Shown in pieces: positions 13,662 through 21,676 of a DNA stretch of 30,793 bases (within the stretch, counting starts at the first letter, position 1; the number at the start of each line of letters is the position of its first letter). The stretch lies in assembly GCA_045579085.1 (NCBI GenBank), contig JAZNLO010000007.1, positions 1 through 30,793 on the forward strand. Reading direction: 5' to 3'. Under the pieces are notes generated by a model. It did no database searches. It was not told the origin of the DNA and saw only the letters and a program-made list of their open reading frames with translations. Source of the stretch: RGIG2206 sp045579085 (GTDB taxonomy: Bacteria > Bacillota > Clostridia > Oscillospirales > Acutalibacteraceae). The translations under genes were made by a program, and so were the position numbers.

Positions 13662-15494
13662 ATGTTTGAAGATGTATTGCTGAAGGTGCAAAAGCCCGGT
13701 CGCTACGTGGGTGGGGAGACGGGAAGCGTGGTCAAGGACTTGGACAAGGTAGACGTACGCTTTGCTTTTTGCTTTCCCGACAGCTATGAAATAGGAATGT
13801 CGCATATAGGAATGAAGATACTTTATCACACGCTCAACAGTCTTGATTTTTGTTGGTGTGAGAGGGTGTTTGCGCCTTGGGACGATATGGAGCAGCAAAT
13901 GAGGGAGAATAATATCCCGTTGTTTGCGCTTGAGAGCAGAACACCGCTTAATGAGTTTGATATAATCGGCTTTACCTTGCAGTATGAGCTTAGCTATACA
14001 AATATACTTAATATGCTCAACTTGGGCGGTGTACCTGTTTTGGCTGAGGAGCGCACAGAGCTTAAGAACTTGGTTGTAGCAGGCGGACCTTGCACATTTA
14101 ACCCTGAGCCGCTTTGCAAGTTTGTTGATTTGTTCTTTATCGGAGAGGGCGAGCAGCTTGACAACGAGGTTGTTGAGCTTTACCGCAAGCACAAGCTGAA
14201 AGGATCAAGCAAACAGGAGTTTTTATGTGAAGCCGCACAGATAGAGGGCGTTTATGTGCCCTCGTTATATGAGGTTGAGTATAATAATGACGGCACGATA
14301 AAATCGTTTGAGCCAAAGAATAACGCGCCTAAAACAGTCAAAAAGCGTATAATGAGAGATTTTGACAGTGCGCCGTATCCCGAGCAGTTTGTTGTGCCGT
14401 ATGTGGAAACAGTTTTTGACAGAGCCAGTGTTGAACTGTTCAGAGGCTGCATACGCGGTTGCCGATTCTGTCAGGCGGGCTTTATATATCGTCCTGTGCG
14501 TGAAAAGAAAGCCGAAACAGTCAACGCTCAGGCACGTTGCCTTTGTGAAGCAACAGGCTATGACGAGGTGTCGCTGTTGTCGCTATCATCAAGCGATTAC
14601 ACCGAGCTTAACGAGCTTTTAACCGATATGCTGTCTTGGACCGAGCAAAAGCGCATAAACCTTGCATTGCCAAGCCTTAGGATAGACAACTTCTCAGACG
14701 AGCTGCTTGAAAAAATCGCATCTGTTAAAAAGTCGGGCTTGACTTTTGCGCCAGAGGCGGGCACACAAAGGCTCAGAGATGCAATCAATAAAAACGTAAC
14801 AGAGCAAGAGGTGCTATCCACCTGTAAAACAGCGTTTGAGGGCGGTTATACTGCAGTAAAGCTGTATTTTATGATGGGCTTGCCAACTGAAACTTTGGAG
14901 GATATTGAGGGAATAGCAAATTTAGCTCAGAGAATAGTTGATATGTATTACTATATGCCCAATAGACCAAAGGGCAAGAGCGTCAGCGTGTCTATAAGCT
15001 GTGCAACCTTTGTGCCTAAGCCGTTTACGCCGTTTGAGTTTGAGGCTCAGGACGATTTTGAAACAATTTCACAAAAGCAGCAGCATCTTGTAGAGAGCGT
15101 TAAGTCAAAGAAGATACAGCTCAGCTGGCACGACAGGGAAACATCGTTGCTTGAGGCAGTGCTCGCCAGAGGTGACCGCCGAGTAGGCGAGGTTATATAT
15201 GAAGCGTGGAAGAGCGGCTGTCGCTTTGATAGTTGGAGCGAGTTCTTTAATTTTGATAAGTGGCAAGCAGCGTTTGAAAAATGCAACGTATCGCCAGAGT
15301 TCTATGCAAACCGCCGCCGAGAGTATGACGAGATAAATGCGTGGGATTTCATTGATATCGGCGTGACAAAAGACTTCCTTATCAAGCAGAACAAGCTTGC
15401 TTATAAGAATGTTTCAACGCCGCATTGCCGACTCCAGTGTGCAGGCTGTGGGGCAACAGCGTATAAGGAGGGCTTGTGCTGTGAAAAACGTTAG
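13662..15494 (+). CDS. TIGR03960-type radical SAM protein with B12-binding-like N-terminus
   Basis: The 610-residue protein begins MFEDVLLKVQKPGRYVGGE, the usual N-terminus of this family. Residues about 30-170 look like a cobalamin-binding-type Rossmann domain (FCFPDSYEIGMSHIGMKIL). The radical SAM cluster motif is C263-X3-C267-X2-C270 (RGCIRGCRFCQAGFIYRPVR). The C-terminus has a further Cys cluster (CRLQCAGCG). The reaction is not established to my knowledge. I chose ATG at 13662, with GGAGAG 6 bases upstream; an earlier in-frame ATG at 13623 lacks a site. It overlaps the next gene, its usual DUF2344 partner, by 14 bases; in many relatives the two are fused. RNA or ribosome modification is a guess drawn from neighbouring rplS and rbgA. 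Confidence 0.9.
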   Translation: MFEDVLLKVQKPGRYVGGETGSVVKDLDKVDVRFAFCFPDSYEIGMSHIGMKILYHTLNSLDFCWCERVFAPWDDMEQQMRENNIPLFALESRTPLNEFDIIGFTLQYELSYTNILNMLNLGGVPVLAEERTELKNLVVAGGPCTFNPEPLCKFVDLFFIGEGEQLDNEVVELYRKHKLKGSSKQEFLCEAAQIEGVYVPSLYEVEYNNDGTIKSFEPKNNAPKTVKKRIMRDFDSAPYPEQFVVPYVETVFDRASVELFRGCIRGCRFCQAGFIYRPVREKKAETVNAQARCLCEATGYDEVSLLSLSSSDYTELNELLTDMLSWTEQKRINLALPSLRIDNFSDELLEKIASVKKSGLTFAPEAGTQRLRDAINKNVTEQEVLSTCKTAFEGGYTAVKLYFMMGLPTETLEDIEGIANLAQRIVDMYYYMPNRPKGKSVSVSISCATFVPKPFTPFEFEAQDDFETISQKQQHLVESVKSKKIQLSWHDRETSLLEAVLARGDRRVGEVIYEAWKSGCRFDSWSEFFNFDKWQAAFEKCNVSPEFYANRRREYDEINAWDFIDIGVTKDFLIKQNKLAYKNVSTPHCRLQCAGCGATAYKEGLCCEKR

Positions 15495-16107
15495 AGTGTT
15501 TTATCGTAAAAAGGGCAGACTTAAGTACATATCCCACCTTGATATGGACAGAGTTTTCTCAAGAATAGCCAGACGTTCAGGTATACCGCTTTGGTATACT
15601 GAGGGCTTTAACCCTCATCCTAAGCTTAATTTTGCCTTGCCGCTGTCATTGGGCTTTGAGAGCGACTATGAGGCAGTTGATATTCGTGTTGAGGATGATT
15701 CCTTTACACCTGAGCAAGCCTTTGATATGCTTGCGCCTGTTATGCCTGAGGGGCTTGAGCTTGTAAGCGTAAAAGAGCCTGTGATGAAGGTGGGGGACAT
15801 AGCGTACGCTCAGTTTAATGTTTGCATGAACGTGCCCGACGGGATTGACGCTTTCTTCAATTGCGAAACCATTGAGATTGAAAAGCTTACAAAGAAAAAG
15901 CAAATAAAGAAAGTGGATATCAAACCGATGATAAGGGAGTGGTCGGTCACGGACGAGGGACTGAGCTTGTTGCTTTCGGCAGGGGTTGACAACTTAAATC
16001 CTACTGCCGTTATAAAGGCTATGGAGGACTTTTTTAGTTGCGATATTATCGTAACAAATGTGGTAAGAGGAATGCTTTATAATAAGGATATGGAAAAATT
16101 TCAATAA
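15481..16107 (+). CDS. TIGR03936/DUF2344 radical SAM-associated protein
   Basis: This 208-residue protein is the standard partner of the TIGR03960 radical SAM enzyme. It starts VKNVRVFYRKKGRLKYISHLD and has the conserved GFNPHPKLNFALPLSLGFES segment. The start is GTG at 15481: AAGGAGGG (15465-15472) lies 8 bases before it, and the product then begins at the family's usual point. The longer in-frame ORF from 15397 runs inside the upstream gene and has no site. The 14-base overlap implies coupled translation and a fixed ratio of the two proteins. No catalytic residues are known to me; it is probably a substrate-binding or accessory subunit. Confidence 0.9.
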   Translation: MKNVRVFYRKKGRLKYISHLDMDRVFSRIARRSGIPLWYTEGFNPHPKLNFALPLSLGFESDYEAVDIRVEDDSFTPEQAFDMLAPVMPEGLELVSVKEPVMKVGDIAYAQFNVCMNVPDGIDAFFNCETIEIEKLTKKKQIKKVDIKPMIREWSVTDEGLSLLLSAGVDNLNPTAVIKAMEDFFSCDIIVTNVVRGMLYNKDMEKFQ

Positions 16108-16121
16108 AGTAAAAAAATCTC

Positions 16122-16150
16122 TTGCAATTTTTGTAATGATGTGTTATCAT
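16122..16150 (+). promoter_or_regulatory. Sigma-A promoter upstream of rplS
   Basis: TTGCAA (16122-16127) and TATCAT (16145-16150, 5 of 6) are 17 bases apart. The predicted start near 16157 leaves a structured leader of about 125 bases before rplS. Confidence 0.75.
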
Positions 16151-16159
16151 ATCAAAGCA

Positions 16160-16262
16160 TTTGATATCCGCCGATTCCTTTTCGGTGGGGTTCAGTGTTC
16201 ATTTTAAACATTGAAGCGGATAGTCCTCTGCCGTAAAATTGCGGTAAGAATGTCTGATTAGA
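16160..16262 (+). promoter_or_regulatory. Probable ribosomal protein L19 leader RNA
   Basis: The leader folds into a compact structure. TATCCGC (16165-16171) pairs with GCGGATA (16216-16222) as the closing stem. Inside are a CCGA/TCGG hairpin (about 16171-16185) and a 9-bp hairpin TTCAGTGTT/AACATTGAA (16191-16199 with 16207-16215). A further small CCG/CGG hairpin follows at 16231-16243. A structured leader in this place fits the autoregulatory L19 leader described in Firmicutes, but I matched it by position and architecture, not by a covariance model. Confidence 0.6.
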
Positions 16263-16281
16263 AAAAAGGAGGATAAATTAA

Positions 16282-16623
16282 ATGAACGCAATTGAGCAGT
16301 TGGTAGCAAACCAGATTAAAGAGAATGCTCCTCAAATCAACATCGGTGAAACCGTAAAGGTTCACGTAAAGATTCGTGAGGGCGAGCGCGAAAGAATCCA
16401 GATATTTGAAGGCACTGTTATCGCAAAGAATAACAGCGGAGTATCTGAAACCTTCACTGTACGTCGTGTAGCATACGGTGTTGGAGTTGAGCGTGTATTC
16501 CCGTTGCATTCACCCAACGTTGATAAGGTTGAGGTTGTTCGCAAGGGTAAGGTAAGACGCAGCAAGCTTTATTATCTGCGTGACAGAGTTGGTAAGGCTG
16601 CAAAGGTTAAGGAAAAAATCTAA
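16282..16623 (+). CDS. rplS: 50S ribosomal protein L19 (bL19)
   Basis: L19 lies at the interface of the two ribosomal subunits. The 113-residue sequence has the family's normal length, with the IEQLVANQIKENAP N-terminus, the VKIREGERERIQIFEGTVIA core strand, RRVAYGVGVERVFPLHSP, and the C-terminal VRRSKLYYLRDRVGKAAK. AAGGAGG lies about 11 bases before the ATG. It is the first gene of its transcript, behind a structured leader, and is followed by a terminator-like hairpin before rbgA. Confidence 0.98.
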   Translation: MNAIEQLVANQIKENAPQINIGETVKVHVKIREGERERIQIFEGTVIAKNNSGVSETFTVRRVAYGVGVERVFPLHSPNVDKVEVVRKGKVRRSKLYYLRDRVGKAAKVKEKI

Positions 16624-16630
16624 CTACTTT

Positions 16631-16661
16631 AAAGGGGCATTTATTGTCCCTTTTTTGTTTT
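16631..16661 (+). terminator. Terminator after rplS
   Basis: AAAGGGGCA (16631-16639) pairs with TGTCCCTTT (16645-16653), including one G-T pair, around a 5-base loop, and the stem runs into T-rich sequence. It would end the rplS transcript or allow partial read-through into rbgA, whose start is 20 bases on. Confidence 0.7.
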
Positions 16662-16680
16662 ATGAGTGTGGTGATATACG

Positions 16681-17547
16681 ATGTCAGAAATGCAAAATAT
16701 ACAGTGGTTTCCGGGCCATATGGCGAAAACACGCCGTCAGATAAAGGAAAGCTTAAAGCTTGTAGATGCAGTGGCTGAGATAGTTGACGCAAGAATCCCT
16801 TTGTCAAGCCGCAACCCCGACCTGCCTGAAATGACCGGCGGCAAGCCACGCATAGTGTTGCTTAATAAGTGCGATATGGCAGACAAAGCATCAACTGACA
16901 GATGGATAAGCTATTATTCGTCGCAGGGCATAATTGCGCTGCCGATAGATTGCCGTAGCGGCACAGGCTTGAAAGCGTTTGTGCCCGCTGTCAAGCAACT
17001 TCTTTCTGAGCGCCTTGAAAGGTTTAAGGAAAAAGGTATGTCAGGCAGAACCTTGCGAGTAATGGTGTGCGGCATACCAAACGTTGGCAAATCGTCGTTT
17101 ATAAATAAGATGGCGCACAAGGTCAAAGCCAAGGTTGAGGACAGGCCCGGCGTAACAAGGGGCAACCAGTGGTTTACCGTGCCGGGAGGAATAGAGCTTT
17201 TGGACACAGCGGGTGTGCTGTGGCCGAAATTTGATGACCAAATTATCGGACAAAGGCTTGCATTTACAGGCGCAATAGTGGATAATATACTTGACATTGA
17301 AAGTTTAGCGGTGCGTTTTATCGAAAGCCTGCCCGAGCAGTATGTTCCGCTTCTAAAAGAGAGATACAAGCTCGACGATATTTCGCAGCTTGAATCATAC
17401 GAGATACTCGAGCTTATCGGCAAAAAGAGAGGTATGCTCGCAGCACGTGGAGAGATAGATACTGAGCGTGCGGCAATAATGCTGCTTGATGAGTTCAGAG
17501 CCGCTAAAATAGGTAGGATAACATTAGAAGAACCCGAAAGGATATGA
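16681..17547 (+). CDS. rbgA: Ribosome biogenesis GTPase RbgA (YlqF)
   Basis: RbgA is a circularly permuted GTPase needed for late assembly of the 50S subunit in Gram-positive bacteria. The permuted motif order is visible: NKCD (62-65, G4) comes first, then CRSGTG (91-96, G5), GIPNVGKSSF (131-140, G1), PGVT (156-159, G2) and DTAG (175-178, G3). The N-terminus IQWFPGHMAKT is typical. At 288 residues the length is normal. The ribosome binding site before ATG 16681 is weak. The stop overlaps the lepB start (ATGA), so the two are translationally coupled. The place next to rplS fits a shared ribosome-assembly role and is common in Firmicutes. Confidence 0.96.
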   Translation: MSEMQNIQWFPGHMAKTRRQIKESLKLVDAVAEIVDARIPLSSRNPDLPEMTGGKPRIVLLNKCDMADKASTDRWISYYSSQGIIALPIDCRSGTGLKAFVPAVKQLLSERLERFKEKGMSGRTLRVMVCGIPNVGKSSFINKMAHKVKAKVEDRPGVTRGNQWFTVPGGIELLDTAGVLWPKFDDQIIGQRLAFTGAIVDNILDIESLAVRFIESLPEQYVPLLKERYKLDDISQLESYEILELIGKKRGMLAARGEIDTERAAIMLLDEFRAAKIGRITLEEPERI

Positions 17548-18218
17548 CAGTGATGGACAACAGAGAAAACATAATAGCCCAAGAGCCCGTAGAAGCTGCA
17601 TCTGTTGGAGAAACTGCTGAGGAAAAGGTTAGTAGTTCGAACAACAATGAAGACTCAAAAGGCGTATTCGACTGGATTGACTCGATTGTTTTTTCAGTGT
17701 TTGCAGTGGTTATACTTTTCACGTTTGTGTTCAGAATCGTGGGCATAGACGGTCCCTCAATGCAAAAAACGCTCTATAATGGTGACAGAGTTGTGATAGT
17801 AAGCGCAGGCTATACACCAAAAAAGGGCGATATAGTGGTTATATCACGAAATATCACCAACAACAAAGCAGACCTAACCGATAAAAATGCGCCTATTATT
17901 AAGCGCGTTATTGCAACAGCGGGTGACACGGTTGATATCCGCTTTGAAGACGAGGTAGGCTACGTGTATGTTAACGGTCAGGTTCTCAACGAACCGTATA
18001 TTTCCGAGTATATCTCGGAGGGCTTCAAAACCATTGAACCGATATCTTTTCCTGTGGTTGTAAAAAACGATTGCGTGTTCGTTCTGGGAGATAACCGAAA
18101 CGACTCGCTTGACAGTCGTTCTTCAACAATAGGAGAAAACGGAATGGTTAACATAAAATACATACTCGGTCATGCAGTATTGCGTGTATATCCGTTTAAT
18201 AAGATAGGACTGTTGTAA
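17544..18218 (+). CDS. lepB: Signal peptidase I
   Basis: Signal peptidase I cleaves signal peptides from exported proteins on the outer face of the membrane. The 224-residue protein has a hydrophilic, acidic N-terminal tail of about 42 residues, one transmembrane segment (about 45-67), then the catalytic serine S72 in GIDGPSM and the general-base lysine K120 in IIKRVIA. The C-terminal box GDNRNDSLDSR is present. The S72-K120 spacing is a little longer than usual because of an Asn/Lys/Asp-rich insertion. The cytosolic tail is longer than in the minimal Gram-positive SipS form. ATG 17544 overlaps the rbgA stop by four bases. An alternative start is the internal ATG at 17553. Confidence 0.95.
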   Translation: MTVMDNRENIIAQEPVEAASVGETAEEKVSSSNNNEDSKGVFDWIDSIVFSVFAVVILFTFVFRIVGIDGPSMQKTLYNGDRVVIVSAGYTPKKGDIVVISRNITNNKADLTDKNAPIIKRVIATAGDTVDIRFEDEVGYVYVNGQVLNEPYISEYISEGFKTIEPISFPVVVKNDCVFVLGDNRNDSLDSRSSTIGENGMVNIKYILGHAVLRVYPFNKIGLL

Positions 18219-18220
18219 TT

Positions 18221-18847
18221 ATGGCAAGCGCAGCAAAAACCATACCCGATTTATCATACGAGCTATCGGCAACAGAAAAAGGATATAGCCTTGTCTGCGG
18301 AGTTGACGAGGCGGGCAGAGGTCCATTGGCAGGACCTGTTTATGCCGCAGCGGTAATTTTGCCGAGTGACTGTGAAATTGAGGGCTTGAACGATTCAAAA
18401 AAGCTGAGCGAAAAGAAAAGAGAACAGCTTTATGATGTTATAAAAGAAAAGGCGGTTGCATATTGTATTGCAAGCGCAGATGTTGAGGAGATTGAAAGCG
18501 TCAATATTCTCAGAGCAACATATCTTGCGATGAACAGGGCAATTGACGGTCTTAAGATTAAGCCTGACTATGCGTTGATTGACGGCAATCGCATTCCTGA
18601 CGGAATAAAGGTGGAGTGCGAAACAGTCGTAGGCGGCGATGCTAAGTCGCTTTCAATAGCGGCGGCGTCGGTGCTTGCAAAGGTGTCGAGGGATAGGTAT
18701 ATCATAGAACTTGATGAAAAATATCCCGAGTATAATTTTAAGAAGCACAAGGGCTACGGCACAAAGGAGCACACAGATGCGATTTTGAAATACGGCCCGT
18801 GTGAGATTCACAGAATGAGCTTCTTGAAAAACATATTAAAGGACTGA
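18221..18847 (+). CDS. rnhB: Ribonuclease HII
   Basis: RNase HII cuts RNA in RNA-DNA hybrids and starts removal of single ribonucleotides from DNA. The 208-residue protein has the four active-site acids: D29 and E30 in CGVDEAGRGPLAGPV, D121 in LIDGNR, and D158 in AKVSRDRY. The C-terminal YPEYNFKKHKGYGTKEH stretch is characteristic. The length is typical. Only two bases separate it from lepB, and yraN follows after four, so it is in the rbgA-lepB-rnhB-yraN run seen in many Firmicutes. Confidence 0.97.
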   Translation: MASAAKTIPDLSYELSATEKGYSLVCGVDEAGRGPLAGPVYAAAVILPSDCEIEGLNDSKKLSEKKREQLYDVIKEKAVAYCIASADVEEIESVNILRATYLAMNRAIDGLKIKPDYALIDGNRIPDGIKVECETVVGGDAKSLSIAAASVLAKVSRDRYIIELDEKYPEYNFKKHKGYGTKEHTDAILKYGPCEIHRMSFLKNILKD

Positions 18848-18851
18848 TACG

Positions 18852-19226
18852 GTGAACATAGGCTTATCAGGCACTGCGGGAGAGAAGTATGCCTGTAAAA
18901 TGTTGACAAAGAAAGGCTACAAGGTTCTCAGCCGCAACTTCCAGACACGCTTCGGTGAAATTGACATTGTTTGCTCAGATAATGACTATATAGTGTTTGT
19001 GGAGGTTAAAACAAGGTCACAGCAGTATGTGGGTAAAGGCAGAGAGGCGGTTACGTATTCAAAGCAAAGCAAAATAATAAAAGCGGCAGTGCAATATTTA
19101 CAGCAAAATCCGATTGAGCTCCAGCCACGATTCGACGTTGTGGAGATAACCGATGCTAACGGAACTTTCTCGGCAGAGCATATAGTAAATGCGTTTGATG
19201 CAGGAGGCCGCTATGAATTTGTTTGA
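18852..19226 (+). CDS. YraN/UPF0102 family predicted nuclease
   Basis: The 124-residue product matches the UPF0102 (YraN) family: an N-terminal GLSGTAGEKYACKMLTKKGYKVL helix, then the restriction-endonuclease-like active site, E36 and D38 in RFGEIDIV and E51-X-K53 in FVEVKTR. The fold suggests a nuclease, perhaps in recombination or repair, but the role is not settled. The start is GTG at 18852, four bases after rnhB. The pairing with rnhB is very common and supports the call. Its 3' end overlaps the dipeptidase gene by 14 bases. Confidence 0.93.
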   Translation: MNIGLSGTAGEKYACKMLTKKGYKVLSRNFQTRFGEIDIVCSDNDYIVFVEVKTRSQQYVGKGREAVTYSKQSKIIKAAVQYLQQNPIELQPRFDVVEITDANGTFSAEHIVNAFDAGGRYEFV

Positions 19227-20163
19227 TTTGCATTGTGACACAATATATGAATGTTATTTTAAAGGAGAAAGGTTGCGTAAAAACAATCTTTCTCTTTCTT
19301 TATGTAAGGGCAGAGCGATAAAAAAGTGGTGTCAGTGCTTTGCGCTGTTTATTCACGATAAATTCAACGGCGAGGATGCAACAAGTATGTATTACACCTT
19401 GCTCAGAACGCTCAAAAGCGAGCTTGCATCGAACTTGGATTTGGCAGTCTTGTGCAGAACGGGCGAGCAAATAGACGAAGCCACTGCAGAAGGCAAGTGC
19501 GCCGCTATATTAACGGTTGAAAACCTGTCTATGCTCAACGGTGACATAGATATGGTTTACATAATGTGGCGTGACGGCGTAAGAATGGCAACTTTGACTT
19601 GGAACTCGGATAATTGTGTCGCATCAGGCGTAAACGGCACGTCGGGTCTTACGGCATTTGGAAAAGAAGTAGTAAAAAAGTTTAACGAGCTTGGCATAAT
19701 TTGCGACGTTTCGCATCTTAACGAGCAAAGCTTCTGGGAGGTCTTAGAGCTGAGCGAGGCGCCTGTTGTTGCCTCGCATTCAAACCTCTCAAGCGTGCAT
19801 AAGCAAATAAGAAACCTCACCGACGAGCAGTTTAAAGCGGTGTGTCAGACGGGCGGGTTAGTAGGCATCAATTTTTATAATGAATTTCTCGGAGGGGCCC
19901 CTCTTGACTCGATTTACCGTCACCTTGACCGAGCCCTTGAGCTCGGTGGCGAAAACAATATAGCAATAGGCACGGATTATGATGGAGCCCAAGTAGATTT
20001 TCCTATCAATTCAGTTGACAAAATCGGTATTTTGTGCGATTATTTATTAGATAGAGGTGTTTCACAGAATGTGCTTGATAAGCTGTTTTATGAAAACGCT
20101 CTGAGATTGTTCAGAAAAGAGGAACTGCATTGTATTACAACAGCACAAGAAACAAATCAGTAG
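19213..20163 (+). CDS. Membrane-dipeptidase family (M19) zinc dipeptidase
   Basis: M19 enzymes hydrolyse dipeptides, often with D-residue tolerance, using two zinc ions. The 316-residue product has H7 and D9 (DLHCDT), the bridging glutamate E103 (TVENLS), H168 (DVSHLN), H189 (ASHSN) and D255 (GTDYDG), so the site looks complete. There is no signal peptide, so it is cytosolic, as is usual for the bacterial members. I start it at ATG 19213, 5 bases after GGAGG (19203-19207), inside the end of yraN; the longer frame from 19189 has no site. Its end overlaps thrC by 34 bases. Scavenging of imported or wall-derived dipeptides is a likely role. Confidence 0.92.
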   Translation: MNLFDLHCDTIYECYFKGERLRKNNLSLSLCKGRAIKKWCQCFALFIHDKFNGEDATSMYYTLLRTLKSELASNLDLAVLCRTGEQIDEATAEGKCAAILTVENLSMLNGDIDMVYIMWRDGVRMATLTWNSDNCVASGVNGTSGLTAFGKEVVKKFNELGIICDVSHLNEQSFWEVLELSEAPVVASHSNLSSVHKQIRNLTDEQFKAVCQTGGLVGINFYNEFLGGAPLDSIYRHLDRALELGGENNIAIGTDYDGAQVDFPINSVDKIGILCDYLLDRGVSQNVLDKLFYENALRLFRKEELHCITTAQETNQ

Positions 20164-21620
20164 AGGTAACATCGGCACAGGCGATAAATGACGGAATCTC
20201 CAAAGACGGAGGCCTGTTTGTTCCTGAAAAAATGCCTAAGCTTGATAAGGCTTTTATTGATGAAATAAAGGGCAAAAGCTATATAGACAGAGCGGCTGCC
20301 GTATTAAAAATGTATCTTACCGATTTCACGGATGATGAAATATATGCTTGCGTAAACGGAGCATATAAGGGCACGTTTGACAACGATATCCCTGCGCCGC
20401 TTTCGGATATGAGTAACGGCTCATATATCCTCGAGCTCTGGCACGGACCAACCTGTGCATTCAAGGATATGGCGTTGCAGCTGTTGCCGCATCTGCTCAC
20501 ACGCTCTGCTAAGAAGGTGGGCAGCGGTAAGCGTACGGTAATACTTGTAGCTACATCGGGTGATACAGGTAAGGCTGCGCTCGAGGGCTTCAAAAACGTG
20601 GAAAACACTTCAATAATGGTGTTCTACCCTGAGTGCGGAGTAAGCCAGATGCAGAAGCTTCAGATGGCAACTCAGGAGGGTGACAACGTCTTCGTTTGCG
20701 CAATCAACGGCAACTTTGACGATGCGCAGTCAGGCGTAAAGCGTATATTTACAGATAAGGAAATTGCAAACAAGCTTGATGAAAACGCTATGGCGTTTTC
20801 CAGTGCAAACTCAATAAATTGGGGCCGCTTGCTTCCGCAGATAGTGTATTACATCTCGGCTTATTGCGACTTGCTCAATAAAAATCCTGAGCTTGACAGC
20901 TTTAATGTGGTTGTTCCCACAGGCAACTTCGGTAACATTCTTGCTGCATACTATGCAAAGATGATGGGCGTTCCGATTGCAAAGCTCATCTGCGCATCAA
21001 ACAGCAACAATGTGCTTACCGACTTTATACGCACAGGCACTTATGACCGCAACAGAGAATTTTTCACAACAATTTCTCCGTCGATGGACATATTGATTTC
21101 AAGCAACCTTGAGCGTTTGCTCTATCACTTAAGCGACTGTGACGATGCACTTGTAAACGAGTGGATGACCTCGCTGTCACAAACAGGTAAATACACTGTT
21201 AACGATGAGGTGGGCAATAAGGTGCGCGAGCTGTTCTACGGCGGCTGTGCTGATGATGCAGAAACTAAGGCAACAATCAGCAAGTTGTTCAAAGAAAGCG
21301 GATATCTGTGCGATACCCATACAGCCGTTGCATTAACTGTTTATAACAACTATGTTGCCGAAACGGGCGATACAAAGGAAACTGTTATTGTTTCCACTGC
21401 AAGCCCGTACAAGTTTGCGGCAGATGTGCTTGATGCTGTATCTGACGGCGCAAGCGATAATGTAAGCGGCGTAGAAGCAATGAATGCGCTGTGTGAAAAG
21501 ACTGGCGTTGCGATACCGTCGCCACTGCTTGGTTTGGCTGAAAAAGAGGTAAGATTCAAAAAGGTTTGCGAGCCGAAAGATATGGACGAAGCCGTGTTTG
21601 AATATTTAGGTATAAAATAA
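20130..21620 (+). CDS. thrC: Threonine synthase, TTG start
   Basis: ThrC converts O-phosphohomoserine to threonine with PLP. The 496-residue protein is of the long (fold-type II, yeast/E. coli-like) class. It begins MYYNSTRNKSVEVTSAQAI, then DGGLFVPEKMP, the PLP lysine K112 in GPTCAFKDMALQ, ATSGDTGKAALEGF, the FSSANSINWGRLLPQ motif and VPTGNFGNILAAY. The start is TTG at 20130, with AGAGGA 7 bases upstream, and it begins 34 bases inside the dipeptidase gene. That overlap implies reinitiation or coupling. No other threonine pathway gene is nearby. A GC-rich hairpin follows the stop. Confidence 0.96.
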   Translation: MYYNSTRNKSVEVTSAQAINDGISKDGGLFVPEKMPKLDKAFIDEIKGKSYIDRAAAVLKMYLTDFTDDEIYACVNGAYKGTFDNDIPAPLSDMSNGSYILELWHGPTCAFKDMALQLLPHLLTRSAKKVGSGKRTVILVATSGDTGKAALEGFKNVENTSIMVFYPECGVSQMQKLQMATQEGDNVFVCAINGNFDDAQSGVKRIFTDKEIANKLDENAMAFSSANSINWGRLLPQIVYYISAYCDLLNKNPELDSFNVVVPTGNFGNILAAYYAKMMGVPIAKLICASNSNNVLTDFIRTGTYDRNREFFTTISPSMDILISSNLERLLYHLSDCDDALVNEWMTSLSQTGKYTVNDEVGNKVRELFYGGCADDAETKATISKLFKESGYLCDTHTAVALTVYNNYVAETGDTKETVIVSTASPYKFAADVLDAVSDGASDNVSGVEAMNALCEKTGVAIPSPLLGLAEKEVRFKKVCEPKDMDEAVFEYLGIK

Positions 21621-21623
21621 ACT

Positions 21624-21653
21624 TTTAGGCCCGTCGGTTATGTCGGGCCTAAA
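21624..21653 (+). terminator. Hairpin after thrC, possible terminator
   Basis: TTTAGGCCCG (21624-21633) pairs perfectly with CGGGCCTAAA (21644-21653) around a 10-base loop. No T-run follows on the plus strand, so termination would be inefficient or factor-dependent. It separates thrC from the phosphoesterase gene. Confidence 0.5.
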
Positions 21654-21676
21654 TTAAAGTAAAAGGGAGTCTGTAA

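Noticed and set aside
13548..14192. A 214-codon open frame on the minus strand
   Set aside because: It is antisense to the secure radical SAM gene and shows no recognisable domain.
15397..15480. A longer N-terminus for the DUF2344 protein
   Set aside because: It runs inside the radical SAM gene; GTG 15481 has AAGGAGGG at the right distance and gives the family N-terminus.
16914..17582. A 222-codon open frame on the minus strand
   Set aside because: It lies opposite rbgA and the start of lepB, has Ser/Ile-rich shadow composition and no ribosome binding site or motif.
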